This document shows, piece by piece, positions 54,507-63,934 of a stretch of 64,000 bases of DNA. Below the pieces are notes generated by a model. That model did no database searches and was not told where the DNA came from. It worked only from the letters and a program-made list of their open reading frames with translations. The stretch spans positions 1 to 64,000 of the forward strand of contig NZ_JBFANZ010000024.1 in the NCBI RefSeq assembly GCF_040659735.1, in the 5' to 3' direction. Numbering within the stretch: the first letter of the stretch is position 1; each line of letters opens with the position of its first letter. Origin of the DNA: Micromonospora_I sp040659735 (lineage in GTDB: Bacteria > Actinomycetota > Actinomycetes > Mycobacteriales > Micromonosporaceae). Both the position numbers and the translations under genes were made by a program.

Positions 54507-55283
54507 ATGCGTTACTCCCGGACCGTCACGGCCGCAGCGGGGGCCACCGCTCTCCTCTCGCTGGCCGGCTGCGGCGCCCTCGCCGAACGGCGGCTCGACT
54601 TCAGCCGCACCGAGGCCGTCAAGATCACTGAAATCACCATCGCCCCCGGCAGCGGGAACATCGTTGTCCGGACCGGCCCGGTCTCGACCGTGCAGATCAA
54701 GCGGGTGGTGCGCTACCAGGGCGGCGAGCCCGGTGCGACCTACCGCATCGACGGCACGGTGCTGGCGGTGGATACCGACTGCGGACGCCGGTGCAGCGTC
54801 TCGTACGACATCCTCGCCCCGCAGGGGGTCGCGGTACGCGGCGAGAACGGCTCGGGCGACCTGGATCTCACGGACGTATCCGCGGTGGAGGTGAAGGTCG
54901 GGTCCGGCTCGATCACCGTGACCCGCGCGTTCGGCACGGTGACCGCGGAGACCGGCTCCGGCGACATCGAGTTGGTCGACGCCGCGGCCGCGGTCTCCGC
55001 GCACACGGGTTCGGGCTCGATCGACGGACGCGGCCTCGGTCGCGGCCGGGTCGAGGCGGAGACCGGCTCCGGCGACATCACCCTTGCGCTGGCCACCCCG
55101 GCTGCCGTGCGGGCGCGCGCGTCGAGCGGGTCGATCGACCTGACCGTGCCGGACGGCGGTTATCGAATCGCCGCCAGCACCGGCTCCGGGAGCAAGAACC
55201 TCGAGGTGAGCGACGACCCTGGGGCGTCGTCGGCGCTGGACCTGGAAACGGGGAGCGGCGACATCACGGTGAAGCGCCGCTGA
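54507..55283 (+). CDS. DUF4097-type lipoprotein with repeating GSG motifs
   Basis: 258 residues. The lipoprotein signal ends at LSLAGCGALA. The body repeats the short beta-strand unit TGSGDI/SGSI many times (GSGDLDL, GSGSITV, GSGDIEL, GSGSIDG, GSGDITL), as in DUF4097 beta-helix proteins. It is probably a surface protein. Its 3' end overlaps the convergent acyltransferase gene by 20 bp. Confidence 0.87.
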   Translation: MRYSRTVTAAAGATALLSLAGCGALAERRLDFSRTEAVKITEITIAPGSGNIVVRTGPVSTVQIKRVVRYQGGEPGATYRIDGTVLAVDTDCGRRCSVSYDILAPQGVAVRGENGSGDLDLTDVSAVEVKVGSGSITVTRAFGTVTAETGSGDIELVDAAAAVSAHTGSGSIDGRGLGRGRVEAETGSGDITLALATPAAVRARASSGSIDLTVPDGGYRIAASTGSGSKNLEVSDDPGASSALDLETGSGDITVKRR

Positions 55284-56424
55284 CGGTCGCTCGGGGCCCG
55301 GCCACCACCGGGGCGTCGGTGGGCCGGAGCGCCGGGTCGTCCGGACGCGCCCGTGCGCCCGCCCCGGCGGTCACCCTGCCCGGGGTGACGGCCGCGTCGG
55401 CGGTCACCAACGGAGCGTCGGCCGCGCGGCGGGGCCCCGGCACCACGGCGAGCCGGCGTTGCGCGGCGAGATCCTCGACCCACCCGAACAACGCCACGGC
55501 GAGGGCGAGAAGCACCGCCAGGCCGGTCAGTCGCAGCGCGATCCCCGACGGGGTCAGTGCGCCCCAGCCGAGCCGGACGGTGACCGTGATGATGCCGAGC
55601 AGGATCGGCATGTGCCACAGATAGATGGTCAGCGCCCGCTGGTTGAGCACGGTGACGGCCCGGCTGACCAGCGCGTTCCGGTCGATCCATGCGGCACGCG
55701 CGGGGGCCAGACCGAGCAGGATCAGGACGAAGCCGATCGACCAGAGGGCATTGCCCAGGCGGATGTCGTTGATGTCGAAGCCGCGGGGTCCGGGGTGGGT
55801 GAGGATCCAGGCCGCGCCGAGCCCGCTGAGGGCGGTCGAGAGGGCGACCAGCACCCGGCGCGGCATCCGCCGGAGCATCCCGTCGTGGTGGGCGAAGCCG
55901 AGCAGCCAGGCACCGAAGTACAGGCCGATGTCCTGCACCACCTCGTTCGCCGGCAGCAGACCGAACTCGACGGCCACCAGCAACACGTACGGGGCGATGA
56001 CGGTGGGCACCGGGAACCGCCGGAACAGCGGCAGGGCCAGCGGCGACAACAGCACGAACCATAGATAGTCGCGCAGATACCAGATCGTGCTGAGCGCCAG
56101 CGCTCCCCAGCCGTTGCTCGGCGGATCGGAGAGGGGAAGCGCCCAGAAGACCAGCCGCCAGTTCACGGCGAGGCCGGTGACCAGCATGGCCGGCACGAAG
56201 ACCGCCGCGAGCATCCAGAGCGATGGCAGCAACCGACGCAGTCGACGGCCCACCGCCGCGGGACCGGACCGGTCCAACGAGGCGGCCATCAGGGATCCGG
56301 CGAGGGCGAACATCACGGACATCGCCGGGAACGCCAGGGTCAGGAAGGCCCAGCCCGTGGCGTGATAGACGACAACTCGGATGATTGCCAGAAAGCGCAG
56401 CAGATCCAGGTATCTGTTTCGCAT
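55264..56424 (-). CDS. acyltransferase family membrane protein
   Basis: 386 residues, about ten membrane helices. Opening MRNRYLDLLRFLAIIRVVVYH is the acyltransferase 3 signature with the conserved His, and RALTIYLWHMPIL is near the C-terminus. It O-acylates a sugar, lipid or other cell-envelope compound. Start at 56422-56424 chosen by family alignment; an in-frame ATG at 56458-56460 adds 12 residues. Confidence 0.85.
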   Translation of the reverse strand: MRNRYLDLLRFLAIIRVVVYHATGWAFLTLAFPAMSVMFALAGSLMAASLDRSGPAAVGRRLRRLLPSLWMLAAVFVPAMLVTGLAVNWRLVFWALPLSDPPSNGWGALALSTIWYLRDYLWFVLLSPLALPLFRRFPVPTVIAPYVLLVAVEFGLLPANEVVQDIGLYFGAWLLGFAHHDGMLRRMPRRVLVALSTALSGLGAAWILTHPGPRGFDINDIRLGNALWSIGFVLILLGLAPARAAWIDRNALVSRAVTVLNQRALTIYLWHMPILLGIITVTVRLGWGALTPSGIALRLTGLAVLLALAVALFGWVEDLAAQRRLAVVPGPRRAADAPLVTADAAVTPGRVTAGAGARARPDDPALRPTDAPVVAGPRATVSGASP

Positions 56425-56567
56425 CAACTCATACGTATCGCACGAACCTGGGAGTGGCATCTCAGGTTGGCCTCGGGGACACCTGACGCTCTACCCAGGT
56501 GGGTGCAGGAAGGAACGCTCCACCCGTAACCGGACGGGTGAAAAAGCCCACATCGGCAAAGGCGCGG

Positions 56568-57407
56568 CTATCGAGGTACGCCGAGCGGGGTCACGCAGAA
56601 GGTGTGCCCGAGCAGGCCCATCGCGGTCGCCCGCTGACCCGTCGCGGGGGGTACCACATCGGCGTATTTCTCCGCGTCGTCCTGCGGGTCGTACCCGATC
56701 TCCGCACCCTCCGCCAGCGACCACCATCGCCTCGTGTTGCGGCTGACGCCCCAGAGCACGCGAAAGCCGGTGGCGTCGGCGGTGAGGCACGCCGAGATCA
56801 GGCGCCCGCAGTCGTCCGGGGAGAGCCACGAGTCCAATGCCCATTCACCGGGCGGCTCGGGGAAGCACGCCCCGATCCGGAGCGCGAAGACGGTCATGCC
56901 GAACCGGTCGGCGTAGAGACTGCCCAGCCCTTCGACCGCCGCCTTGCTCCACCCGTAGTAGCTGTCCGGCCGGGGCGGCGAGTCCGACGGCACGCCGTCG
57001 GGTCCGCTCGGGGCGGGCACCCCGGCGGGCTCCGGCGTCGTCCCCTCGCGGCGGTAGAAGCCCGCGGCGTGGATGGACGAGGCCAGCAAAACGCGGCGCA
57101 CGCCCGCGACCCGCGCGGCATCGAGCAGCGTACGGGTGCCGTCCACGTTGACCCGCAGGATGTTCTCCCAGGTGTCCTCGGTCTTCAGCGCCGCCAGATG
57201 GACCACCGCGTCGACGCCGGTGCACGCCTGCCGCACCGCGTCGACGTCGGAGAGGTCCGCGGCGACCACCTCGACCGCCTCACCGGGCTCGGCCGGCGGT
57301 TGCGCCACCCGGTCGAGCAGGCGCAGCGTCCGGCCGGGAGCGGCCAGGCGGGGGCGGAGCATCTGACCGATGCGGCCACCGGCACCCGTGATGAGAACCC
57401 GTTCCAC
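56568..57407 (-). CDS. NAD-dependent epimerase/dehydratase, uronate dehydrogenase-like
   Basis: 279 residues. Short-chain-type NAD site GAGGRIGQ at the N-terminus, SSIHAAGFYRREG and the catalytic YGWSK. The features RIGACFPEP and the truncated C-terminus recall uronate dehydrogenases, which oxidise hexuronic acids to lactones. GTG at 57405-57407 with GGAGG upstream. It stands between era and the acyltransferase as a separate gene. Confidence 0.85.
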   Translation of the reverse strand: MERVLITGAGGRIGQMLRPRLAAPGRTLRLLDRVAQPPAEPGEAVEVVAADLSDVDAVRQACTGVDAVVHLAALKTEDTWENILRVNVDGTRTLLDAARVAGVRRVLLASSIHAAGFYRREGTTPEPAGVPAPSGPDGVPSDSPPRPDSYYGWSKAAVEGLGSLYADRFGMTVFALRIGACFPEPPGEWALDSWLSPDDCGRLISACLTADATGFRVLWGVSRNTRRWWSLAEGAEIGYDPQDDAEKYADVVPPATGQRATAMGLLGHTFCVTPLGVPR

Positions 57408-57431
57408 GATGACCGCCTCCGGTTGCGGGTG

Positions 57432-58367
57432 TCAGAAGCCGAGCTTGCGAAGCTGCTTCGGATCGCGTTGCCAGTCCTTGGCGACCCGTACGTGCAGGTC
57501 GAGATAGACCCGCCTGCCCAGCAACGTCTCGATCTCCTGCCGGGACCGGGTGCCCACGTACTTGAGCCGGCTGGCCTTCGCCCCGATGACGATCGCCTTC
57601 TGACTCGGGCGCTCGACATAGAGGTCCGCGTAGATCTTGGTGACCGAGCCCTCCTGCTGCATCTCCTCGACCACCACCGCGATGGAGTGCGGCAGCTCGT
57701 CGCGGACCCCCTCCAGCGCCGCCTCCCGGATCAACTCCGCGATCAGCACCTGCTCCGGCTCTTCCGTGAGCATGTGGTCGGGGTAGAGCTGCGGCGAGGG
57801 CGGCAGGTAGCGCGTCATCACCTCGACCAGGGTGTCGACCTGGTGACCGGAGACGGCGCTGACCGGCACGATCTCGGCGAAGTCACCGAGCTCGCTCACC
57901 GCGAGCAACTGCTCGGCCAGGCGCTTGCGGTCGACCAGGTCCGTCTTGGTGACCACGGCCAGCACGGTCGCCTTCAGCTCGGCCATCTCGCCGGTGATGA
58001 AACGGTCGCCGCGACCGATCGGCTCGTCAGCCGGGATGCAGAGGCCGACGACGTCGGTCTCGCTCCACGTCTGCCGGACGAGATCGTTGAGACGTTCACC
58101 GAGCAGGGTCCGCGGTCGGTGCAGTCCGGGCGTGTCGACGAGGACGAGCTGCCCATCCGGGCGGTGCAGGACGGCGCGGATGATGTGCCGGGTCGTCTGC
58201 GGCTTGTTCGAGGTGATCGCGATCTTCTGGCCGATGATCGCGTTGGTCAGCGTCGACTTGCCCGCGTTGGGTCGTCCGACGAAACAGGCGAAACCCGCCC
58301 GGTACGTCGGGGCGTCCTGCCGCGCGGGAGCCGTGACCGGGGCGTTGCGCTCGCCGCGCGCGCTCAC
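57432..58367 (-). CDS. era: GTPase Era
   Basis: 311 residues. G-domain motifs: GRPNAGKST, DTPGLH and TKTD; the C-terminal KH domain includes KIYADLYVERPSQKAIVIG. Binds 16S rRNA during 30S maturation. GTG at 58365-58367 overlaps the preceding stop (GTGA). Conserved order with the next three genes. Confidence 0.95.
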   Translation of the reverse strand: MSARGERNAPVTAPARQDAPTYRAGFACFVGRPNAGKSTLTNAIIGQKIAITSNKPQTTRHIIRAVLHRPDGQLVLVDTPGLHRPRTLLGERLNDLVRQTWSETDVVGLCIPADEPIGRGDRFITGEMAELKATVLAVVTKTDLVDRKRLAEQLLAVSELGDFAEIVPVSAVSGHQVDTLVEVMTRYLPPSPQLYPDHMLTEEPEQVLIAELIREAALEGVRDELPHSIAVVVEEMQQEGSVTKIYADLYVERPSQKAIVIGAKASRLKYVGTRSRQEIETLLGRRVYLDLHVRVAKDWQRDPKQLRKLGF

Positions 58368-58750
58368 TCCACCACCGTACCGAGCAGAGTGCCGTCCGGG
58401 GCGGCGACGTGGACGGGGACGTCGGCGGCCAGATCGCGGACCGCGGTGTGACCGGCGCCGTCGAGCGTGGAGGCCTCGGTGACCACGGCCGCGCCCTCCA
58501 GCCGGGTGGCGCCGGCGGCGACTGCGGACGCCACCGCAAGCTGCAGCGCCGTGAGCGTCAGCGACGGAAGCGAGACGCTCGCCGCCGCGTACGTCCGCCC
58601 GTCCTGGTCGCGGACCGCGGCCCCCTCGATCGCCCCGATCCGGGCGCGGGCGCCCCGCGCCAGCGTCACCAGCTTGGCGTCCTCGGCGCTCAACTCGGCG
58701 GGCACCGGCGCGGCCGACGACCCGACGGGTGCGGTGGATGACTCAGGCAT
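58364..58750 (-). CDS. degenerate cytidine-deaminase-like protein
   Basis: 128 residues from the ATG at 58748-58750. The fold resembles cytidine deaminase (KLVTLARGARARIGAIEGAAV, core KLVTLARGARARIG; LTALQLAVASAVAAGATRLEG), but the catalytic HAE and PCxxC motifs are missing, so it is unlikely to deaminate cytidine. It corresponds in position to mycobacterial Rv2365c, between CorC and era. Function unknown. It overlaps the CorC stop by 8 bases. Confidence 0.8.
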   Translation of the reverse strand: MPESSTAPVGSSAAPVPAELSAEDAKLVTLARGARARIGAIEGAAVRDQDGRTYAAASVSLPSLTLTALQLAVASAVAAGATRLEGAAVVTEASTLDGAGHTAVRDLAADVPVHVAAPDGTLLGTVVE

Positions 58751-60164
58751 CAGCGGGTTGCCTCTCCTCTGACCAGCTCTGGTATGCGCGCGGACCGGAC
58801 ACGTCACCCGGGGCCGAGCCGTCCGACATCTCGTCGTCGGACCCGTCCTCGGCGGTGCTGCGGCGCACCAGGAGCGAATCGACGCGGTTACGCCGGCCGG
58901 TGGTGCCCTCGGCGACGAGTCGCAACCCGCCTACCGTAGCGGTCGCGCCGGGGATCGGCACCCGGCCCAGGGCCTGGGCCAGCAGCCCGCCCACGGTCTC
59001 CACCTCATCGGTGGGCAACTCGACGTCGAACAGCTCACCGAGATCTTCGACCGGCAGCCGGGCGGTGACGCGTACCGCCCCGTCGTCGAGCCGTTCCACG
59101 GGCGGGCGCTCCACGTCGTATTCGTCGGTGATCTCGCCGACGATCTCCTCGAGGATGTCCTCGATCGTGACCAGGCCGCCGGTGCCGCCGTACTCGTCCA
59201 CGACGATCACCAGGTGGGTGCGGGCGGCCTGCATCTCGGAGAGCAGGTCGTCCACGGGCTTCGACTCCGGGACGAAGATCGCCTCACGCATCAACTGGAC
59301 GACCGGCAGGGCGTTGGCCGCGGGGTCTCCCCCCTGCAGGCGCCGGATCACGTCCTTGAGGTAGACGATGCCGAGCACGTCGTCGACGTTCTCCCCGATG
59401 ACCGGGATGCGGGAGAAGCCGGACCGCAGGAACAGGCCGAGCGCCTGGCGCAGCGTCTTGTCCGACTCGATCCAGACCATCTCGGTGCGCGGCACCATCA
59501 CCTCACGCGCGATGGTGTTACCGAGCGCGAAGACGGAGTGGATCATCTGCCGTTCGCCGTGCTCCACCACGCCGCGCTGCTCAGCCAGGTCGACCAGCTC
59601 ACGCAGTTCGATCTGGGTGGCGAACGGGCCCTCGCGGAAGCCGCGACCCGGTGTGACCGCGTTGCCGATCAGGATCAGCAGCGAGGCCAGCGGATTGAGC
59701 GCCCGGCCCAGCCCGCGCACGAGCGGCGCGGTGATCCGGCCGACGGCGTAGGCGTGCTGGCGGCCGAGCGTACGCGGCGCGACCCCGACCACGACGAAGC
59801 TGACCACGGTCATCGCGGTGGCGGTGACCAGGGCGGCCGTCCAGCCGGCGCCGAAGGTGTCGACGGCGACCAGCGCCACCAGCGTCGTCGCGGTCAGCTC
59901 GCAGAGCAGTCGCAGCAGCAGCAGCAGGTTGAGATGGCGGACGACGTCGGAGGCGACGATCTGCAGCGGCCTCGCCCCGCGGACCCCGTCGCGGGCCAAC
60001 TCGGCGGCGCGGGCCGGCGAGACCGCGACCAGCGCGGCGTCGGTCATCGCGACGATGCCGGCCAGCACGACCAGCCCCGCGGCGAAGACGAGCAGCTGCA
60101 GGTCGGGCAGGCCGGACGCCACATCGACGGCGGCGAGCGGCGTCGCCGCGAATTCCCCGGTCAC
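58743..60164 (-). CDS. CNNM/CorC-type transporter-associated protein
   Basis: 473 residues. A DUF21 membrane domain (about 20-200) is followed by two CBS domains (MVPRTEMVWIESDKTLRQAL; DDVLGIVYLKDVIRRLQGG) and a CorC_HlyC domain (DDGAVRVTARLPVEDLGELF). These proteins are linked to magnesium or cobalt export. GTG at 60162-60164 overlaps the ybeY stop. Confidence 0.92.
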   Translation of the reverse strand: MTGEFAATPLAAVDVASGLPDLQLLVFAAGLVVLAGIVAMTDAALVAVSPARAAELARDGVRGARPLQIVASDVVRHLNLLLLLRLLCELTATTLVALVAVDTFGAGWTAALVTATAMTVVSFVVVGVAPRTLGRQHAYAVGRITAPLVRGLGRALNPLASLLILIGNAVTPGRGFREGPFATQIELRELVDLAEQRGVVEHGERQMIHSVFALGNTIAREVMVPRTEMVWIESDKTLRQALGLFLRSGFSRIPVIGENVDDVLGIVYLKDVIRRLQGGDPAANALPVVQLMREAIFVPESKPVDDLLSEMQAARTHLVIVVDEYGGTGGLVTIEDILEEIVGEITDEYDVERPPVERLDDGAVRVTARLPVEDLGELFDVELPTDEVETVGGLLAQALGRVPIPGATATVGGLRLVAEGTTGRRNRVDSLLVRRSTAEDGSDDEMSDGSAPGDVSGPRAYQSWSEERQPADA

Positions 60165-60628
60165 TGTGTCTGCGCAGCCCGCCAGCTGGTGAGCAGCCGG
60201 GCCTGCAACGCGAACATCTCGCGCTCCTCATCGGGCTCGGCGTGGTCGTAGCCGAGCAGGTGCAGGACGCCGTGCACGGTCAGCAGGTGCAGCTCGTCCG
60301 CGGGGGTGTGCCCGGCGGTGGCCGCCTGCTTCGCGGCGACCTCCGGGCAGAGCACGATGTCGCCGAGCAGGCCGGGCTCGCCCGAGCTCACCTCGCCGGG
60401 CCCGTGGTCGACGCTCCCCTCGTCCATGGGGAACGCGAGCACGTCGGTCGGGCCTTCACCGCCCATCCAGCGGTGGTTGAGCTCCGTCATGTATTCCACG
60501 TCCACCAGCAGGATGGAGAGCTCGGCGAGGGGGTTGACCCCCATCTCGCCGAGCGCGTGGCGGGCCACGGCGAGCACGGCGTCGGTGTCGACGTCGAGCC
60601 CGGACTCGTTGGCGATCTCGATGGACAA
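60161..60628 (-). CDS. ybeY: rRNA maturation endoribonuclease YbeY
   Basis: 155 residues. Zinc motif HGVLHLLGYDH near residue 122 and the TDVLAFPMDEG strand are complete. It processes 16S rRNA 3' ends and takes part in ribosome quality control. TTG start at 60626-60628 with GGGGGA upstream. It lies between phoH and CorC, the classic order. Confidence 0.94.
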   Translation of the reverse strand: MSIEIANESGLDVDTDAVLAVARHALGEMGVNPLAELSILLVDVEYMTELNHRWMGGEGPTDVLAFPMDEGSVDHGPGEVSSGEPGLLGDIVLCPEVAAKQAATAGHTPADELHLLTVHGVLHLLGYDHAEPDEEREMFALQARLLTSWRAAQTQ

Positions 60629-60645
60629 CTAAATCCCCCGGTTGG

Positions 60646-61704
60646 TTATCGGCGCCGGTTGGCGCGGCCGCCCTGAGCGGTCCGGCCCGGCACGGCGTGG
60701 ACGCCCTGGCCCTGTTCGGCCTCACGCTCGGCGTCGTAGCGGGCGTACGCGTCGACGATTTCGCTGACGAGCCTGTGCCGCACGACATCCGAGCTGCCCA
60801 GCTCCGCGAAATGGACGTCCTCGACACCCGCGAGGATGTCCCGGACGATCCTCAGCCCGCTGGTGGTGCCCCCGGGCAGGTCGACCTGGGTGATGTCACC
60901 CGTGACGACGATCCGGGAATTGAAGCCGAGCCGGGTCAGGAACATCTTCATCTGCTCGGGCGTAGTGTTCTGCGCCTCGTCGAGGATGATGAACGCGTCG
61001 TTGAGCGTGCGTCCACGCATGTACGCCAGCGGGGCCACCTCGATCGTGCCGGCCGCCATCAGCTTGGGGATGGAGTCGGGGTCGAGCATGTCGTGCAGGG
61101 CGTCGTAGAGCGGACGCAGGTAAGGGTCGATCTTCTCGTAGAGGGTGCCGGGCAGGAAGCCCAGCCGCTCCCCCGCCTCGACCGCCGGCCGGGTCAGGAT
61201 GATCCGGCTGATCTGCTTGGCCTGCAGGGCCTGGACGGCCTTCGCCATGGCGAGGTAGGTCTTACCGGTGCCCGCGGGGCCGATGCCGAAGACGATGGTG
61301 TGGGCGTCGATCGCGTCGACGTAGCGCTTCTGACCCAGCGTCTTGGGACGGATGGTCCGCCCGCGCCGGGACAGGATGTTGAGGGTGAGGACATCGGCGG
61401 GCCGCTCGGTGGTGCCCTGCTCGAGCATCCCGACGGTTCGCCGGACGGCGTCGGTGGTCAGTGTTTCGCCCTTCTCAATCAGCTCGAGCAGCTCACTGAA
61501 GAGGCGCTCTGCGACCGCGTTGTCCGCGGGAGCGCCGGTGATGGTGATCTCGTTGCCGCGCACGTGGACGTCACTGTCGACCGATCGCTCGACCAGCCGC
61601 AGGATCTCGTCACCTGCGCCAAGGAGGTTAACCATGATCTGCGGATCAGGAACCGTGATCCTGGTCTGCACCCGGGCGGGGCCGGGAGGAGGAGTGCCGG
61701 TCAT
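60646..61704 (-). CDS. phoH: PhoH-family ATPase
   Basis: 352 residues. Walker A GIGPAGTGKTYLAM and Walker B FIILDEAQN; N-terminal KH-like segment (about 15-60). It is an RNA-associated ATPase that works with YbeY. I start at the ATG at 61702-61704, giving the usual family length; the open frame to 61818 lacks a start site. The C-terminal tail is Gly/Arg-rich. Confidence 0.92.
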   Translation of the reverse strand: MTGTPPPGPARVQTRITVPDPQIMVNLLGAGDEILRLVERSVDSDVHVRGNEITITGAPADNAVAERLFSELLELIEKGETLTTDAVRRTVGMLEQGTTERPADVLTLNILSRRGRTIRPKTLGQKRYVDAIDAHTIVFGIGPAGTGKTYLAMAKAVQALQAKQISRIILTRPAVEAGERLGFLPGTLYEKIDPYLRPLYDALHDMLDPDSIPKLMAAGTIEVAPLAYMRGRTLNDAFIILDEAQNTTPEQMKMFLTRLGFNSRIVVTGDITQVDLPGGTTSGLRIVRDILAGVEDVHFAELGSSDVVRHRLVSEIVDAYARYDAEREAEQGQGVHAVPGRTAQGGRANRRR

Positions 61705-62034
61705 AGGTCGGCCCGTGGGCCTACGCCACCTGCTCTCGATCTCGGTGCCGCGCGCTGTGCGCGGCGAGCGGACGATTGTTCCATCGTATCGGCTCAACGC
61801 CGGGCGCACCGCGTCCATTTCCGCGCGCCCGCACCCTGGTCCTGTACCCCGTCCTCGGGCCCGCTCCCCTCGCCGATCAAGGTCATTTTCACACGGGTGG
61901 AGATCAACTCGTGTGAACGGGCCCTTGATCGACGCGAAGGTCCTTGATCGACCAGCGCGGCGAGCTCAGTCGATCAGCAGCAAAGCGGACATTAGAACCA
62001 TGCCGAACGCCCCGTACGCCCTGACCGCCGGAGG
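61705..62034. other. intergenic region with palindromic repeat copy 5
   Basis: 330 bases. The first 165 should hold the phoH promoter (no clear hexamers). The rest holds repeat copy 5 (61874-61953) and then 80 bases up to the stop of the serine hydrolase. I see no gene. Confidence 0.5.
61874..61953. repeat. palindromic intergenic repeat, copy 5 (with half-site tail)
   Basis: 22-base arms (61874-61895 and 61910-61931) pair at the outer 9 and inner 8 positions with a few mismatches between. The centre differs from copies 1 and 4. A third half-site (TCCTTGATCGACC, 61941-61953) follows seven bases after the arm. It lies downstream of the serine hydrolase and upstream of phoH. Confidence 0.9.
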
Positions 62035-63408
62035 TCACGGCTCGCTGACGGTGACGCCGTCGAAGGTTTCCTGCGTCCGGGTGATCCGGTACGTGGCCCA
62101 GTGCATCCGGACCACCGTCCCCGCCTCGTCACGGGTGAGCCGCAGCAGTTCGCCGACCTCCCGCCCCGAAACGGTCCGCAGCACGTCGGGCTGATCCGGC
62201 AGCGGCATGAACACCGACGGCGGCTTCCCGGCCGGGTCGTCCGCGCCCCGCGCCCGCAGCGCCCCGTCCCGCCAGAAGAACACGTACTCGAAGCCCTCGC
62301 CCCACCAGCGTCCCAGCACCGAGCGATAGGCCGCCGGAGCCGCCTCCCCGGGTGTCCAGGCCACGATGTCGGCCGGGTCCTCCTGCACCGCGGCGGCGAG
62401 CAGCCGGTGCGGCAACTCGATCGTCGCGACGGCCGTGCCCGAGGAGCCCAGCACGGCGCAGCCCATCGCCGCGGCCGTGCCGGCCCCGCCCCGACGGCCG
62501 TAGACGCCGGCGAGGAAGCCGGGCATCGCCCCGTCATGGCCGACGTGCAGCACCCGGTCGCCCTGCGGCACCAGGATCAGGCCGAGCCCGAACCCGCCCA
62601 CCCACAGCGACTCGTCGGTGACCGTCAACGGCCAGCGCATCTCGTCGAGCGTCGCCGGTCGCAGCACCTCGGCACCGGGGTCGAGCGCGGCCGGGTCGGC
62701 CAGGAACGCCGCCCACCGCGCCATGTCGGGAGCGCTGCTCCAGATCTGCCCGGCGGGCGCGACCGCGCCGAAGTCGGCCGGCGGCTCCGGCCGGGCGTGA
62801 TCGGAGTACGCGTCGACCAGGAATCCGGTCACCGCCGTCGGATCGGGCCGGACCGTGGTGCGGGTGAGCCCGAGCGGAGTGAGGATCCGGTCCTGCAGGA
62901 CCTCGGCCCAGGTGCCGCCGCGCAGTCGGGCCACCGCGTGGCCCAGCAGCGAGAGACCCAGGTTGGAGTAGTGGTAGCGGCGGGCCGGGGACAGCACCCG
63001 TTCGGCGCGGACCAGGTCGGCGACGAGCTGGTCGGTGTCCGGCGCGCGCAGCGTGTCCCACACGTCGCCGTACGGCTCGCGCTGGAGCCCGGAGGTGTGC
63101 GACAGCAGCCGCCGCACGGTCAGCTCGCCGTGCGCGGGCACGTCGAGGTGGCGCCCGACCGGATCGTCCAGGTCGAGCAGGCCGTCGTCGCGGGCCTGCA
63201 TGACGAGGACCGCGGTCAACGTCTTCGTCACCGAGCCGATCCGGAACTGGCTCTCCGGGCTGAGCGGGCTGTCGTTGCCCGAACCGCCCACCGCACAGCT
63301 CCACAGCGGACGGTCGGCCCGGTGCAGCGCCGCGGAGAGCGCGGGGATCCGCGCCTCGGCCTGCGTCTGCCGCACCATCCGTTCCAGCCCGCGGCCGGCG
63401 TCACCCAT
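62035..63408 (-). CDS. serine hydrolase, beta-lactamase class C-like
   Basis: 457 residues. Catalytic SVTK (S-x-x-K) near residue 58, YSN in HYSNLGLSLLGH, and HVGHDG late in the domain. A C-terminal accessory domain of about 120 residues follows. It may be a D-Ala carboxypeptidase, esterase or lactamase homologue; there is no signal peptide, so it is probably cytoplasmic. ATG at 63406-63408 with AAGGGGGAG upstream. Confidence 0.88.
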   Translation of the reverse strand: MGDAGRGLERMVRQTQAEARIPALSAALHRADRPLWSCAVGGSGNDSPLSPESQFRIGSVTKTLTAVLVMQARDDGLLDLDDPVGRHLDVPAHGELTVRRLLSHTSGLQREPYGDVWDTLRAPDTDQLVADLVRAERVLSPARRYHYSNLGLSLLGHAVARLRGGTWAEVLQDRILTPLGLTRTTVRPDPTAVTGFLVDAYSDHARPEPPADFGAVAPAGQIWSSAPDMARWAAFLADPAALDPGAEVLRPATLDEMRWPLTVTDESLWVGGFGLGLILVPQGDRVLHVGHDGAMPGFLAGVYGRRGGAGTAAAMGCAVLGSSGTAVATIELPHRLLAAAVQEDPADIVAWTPGEAAPAAYRSVLGRWWGEGFEYVFFWRDGALRARGADDPAGKPPSVFMPLPDQPDVLRTVSGREVGELLRLTRDEAGTVVRMHWATYRITRTQETFDGVTVSEP

Positions 63409-63509
63409 TCCGCTCCCCCTTCAAGATCACCAGCAGGATACCGGCGGCGAGCGGAAGGACCCGTGTCATCGCCTGTGGACAACACCGGGCCCCACCACAC
63501 CGCTCAACC

Positions 63510-63869
63510 TCAGCGAACGAGCATCGGGCCGAGCGGCGCACCGCCGAGCACGTGCGCGTGCGCGTGGAACACCTCCTGGCCGGCGTACGCGCCGGTGTTG
63601 AACATCAGCCGGAAGCCGTCGGCGAGCAGCCCCTCGGACTCGGCCACGGCGGCGGCCGTCGCGAGCACCTCACCGGCGAGTTGGGGATCGGCCTGGCCGA
63701 GCGTGGCCACGTCGGCGTAGTGCTCCTTCGGAATCACCAGGACGTGCACCGGGGCCTGCGGCGCCAGGTCACGGAACGCGAGCGTGGTGTCGGTCTCGCG
63801 CACCACGGTCGTCGGGATCTCGCCGGCCGCGATGCGGCAGAAGACACAGTCAATGTTCACCCCAGGCAT
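63510..63869 (-). CDS. HIT-family protein
   Basis: 119 residues. The histidine triad HAHAHVLGG near the C-terminus and the zinc-binding N-terminus CVFCRIAAGEIP are complete. It hydrolyses nucleoside phosphoramidates or dinucleotides. ATG at 63867-63869. It is divergent from the SDR gene. Confidence 0.92.
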   Translation of the reverse strand: MPGVNIDCVFCRIAAGEIPTTVVRETDTTLAFRDLAPQAPVHVLVIPKEHYADVATLGQADPQLAGEVLATAAAVAESEGLLADGFRLMFNTGAYAGQEVFHAHAHVLGGAPLGPMLVR

Positions 63870-63934
63870 GGTAGGCGCGTCCCCGGCGGGGCGTCACGCA
63901 CCGCCGACGGCCCGCACCGGGCATGATGGAGCGC

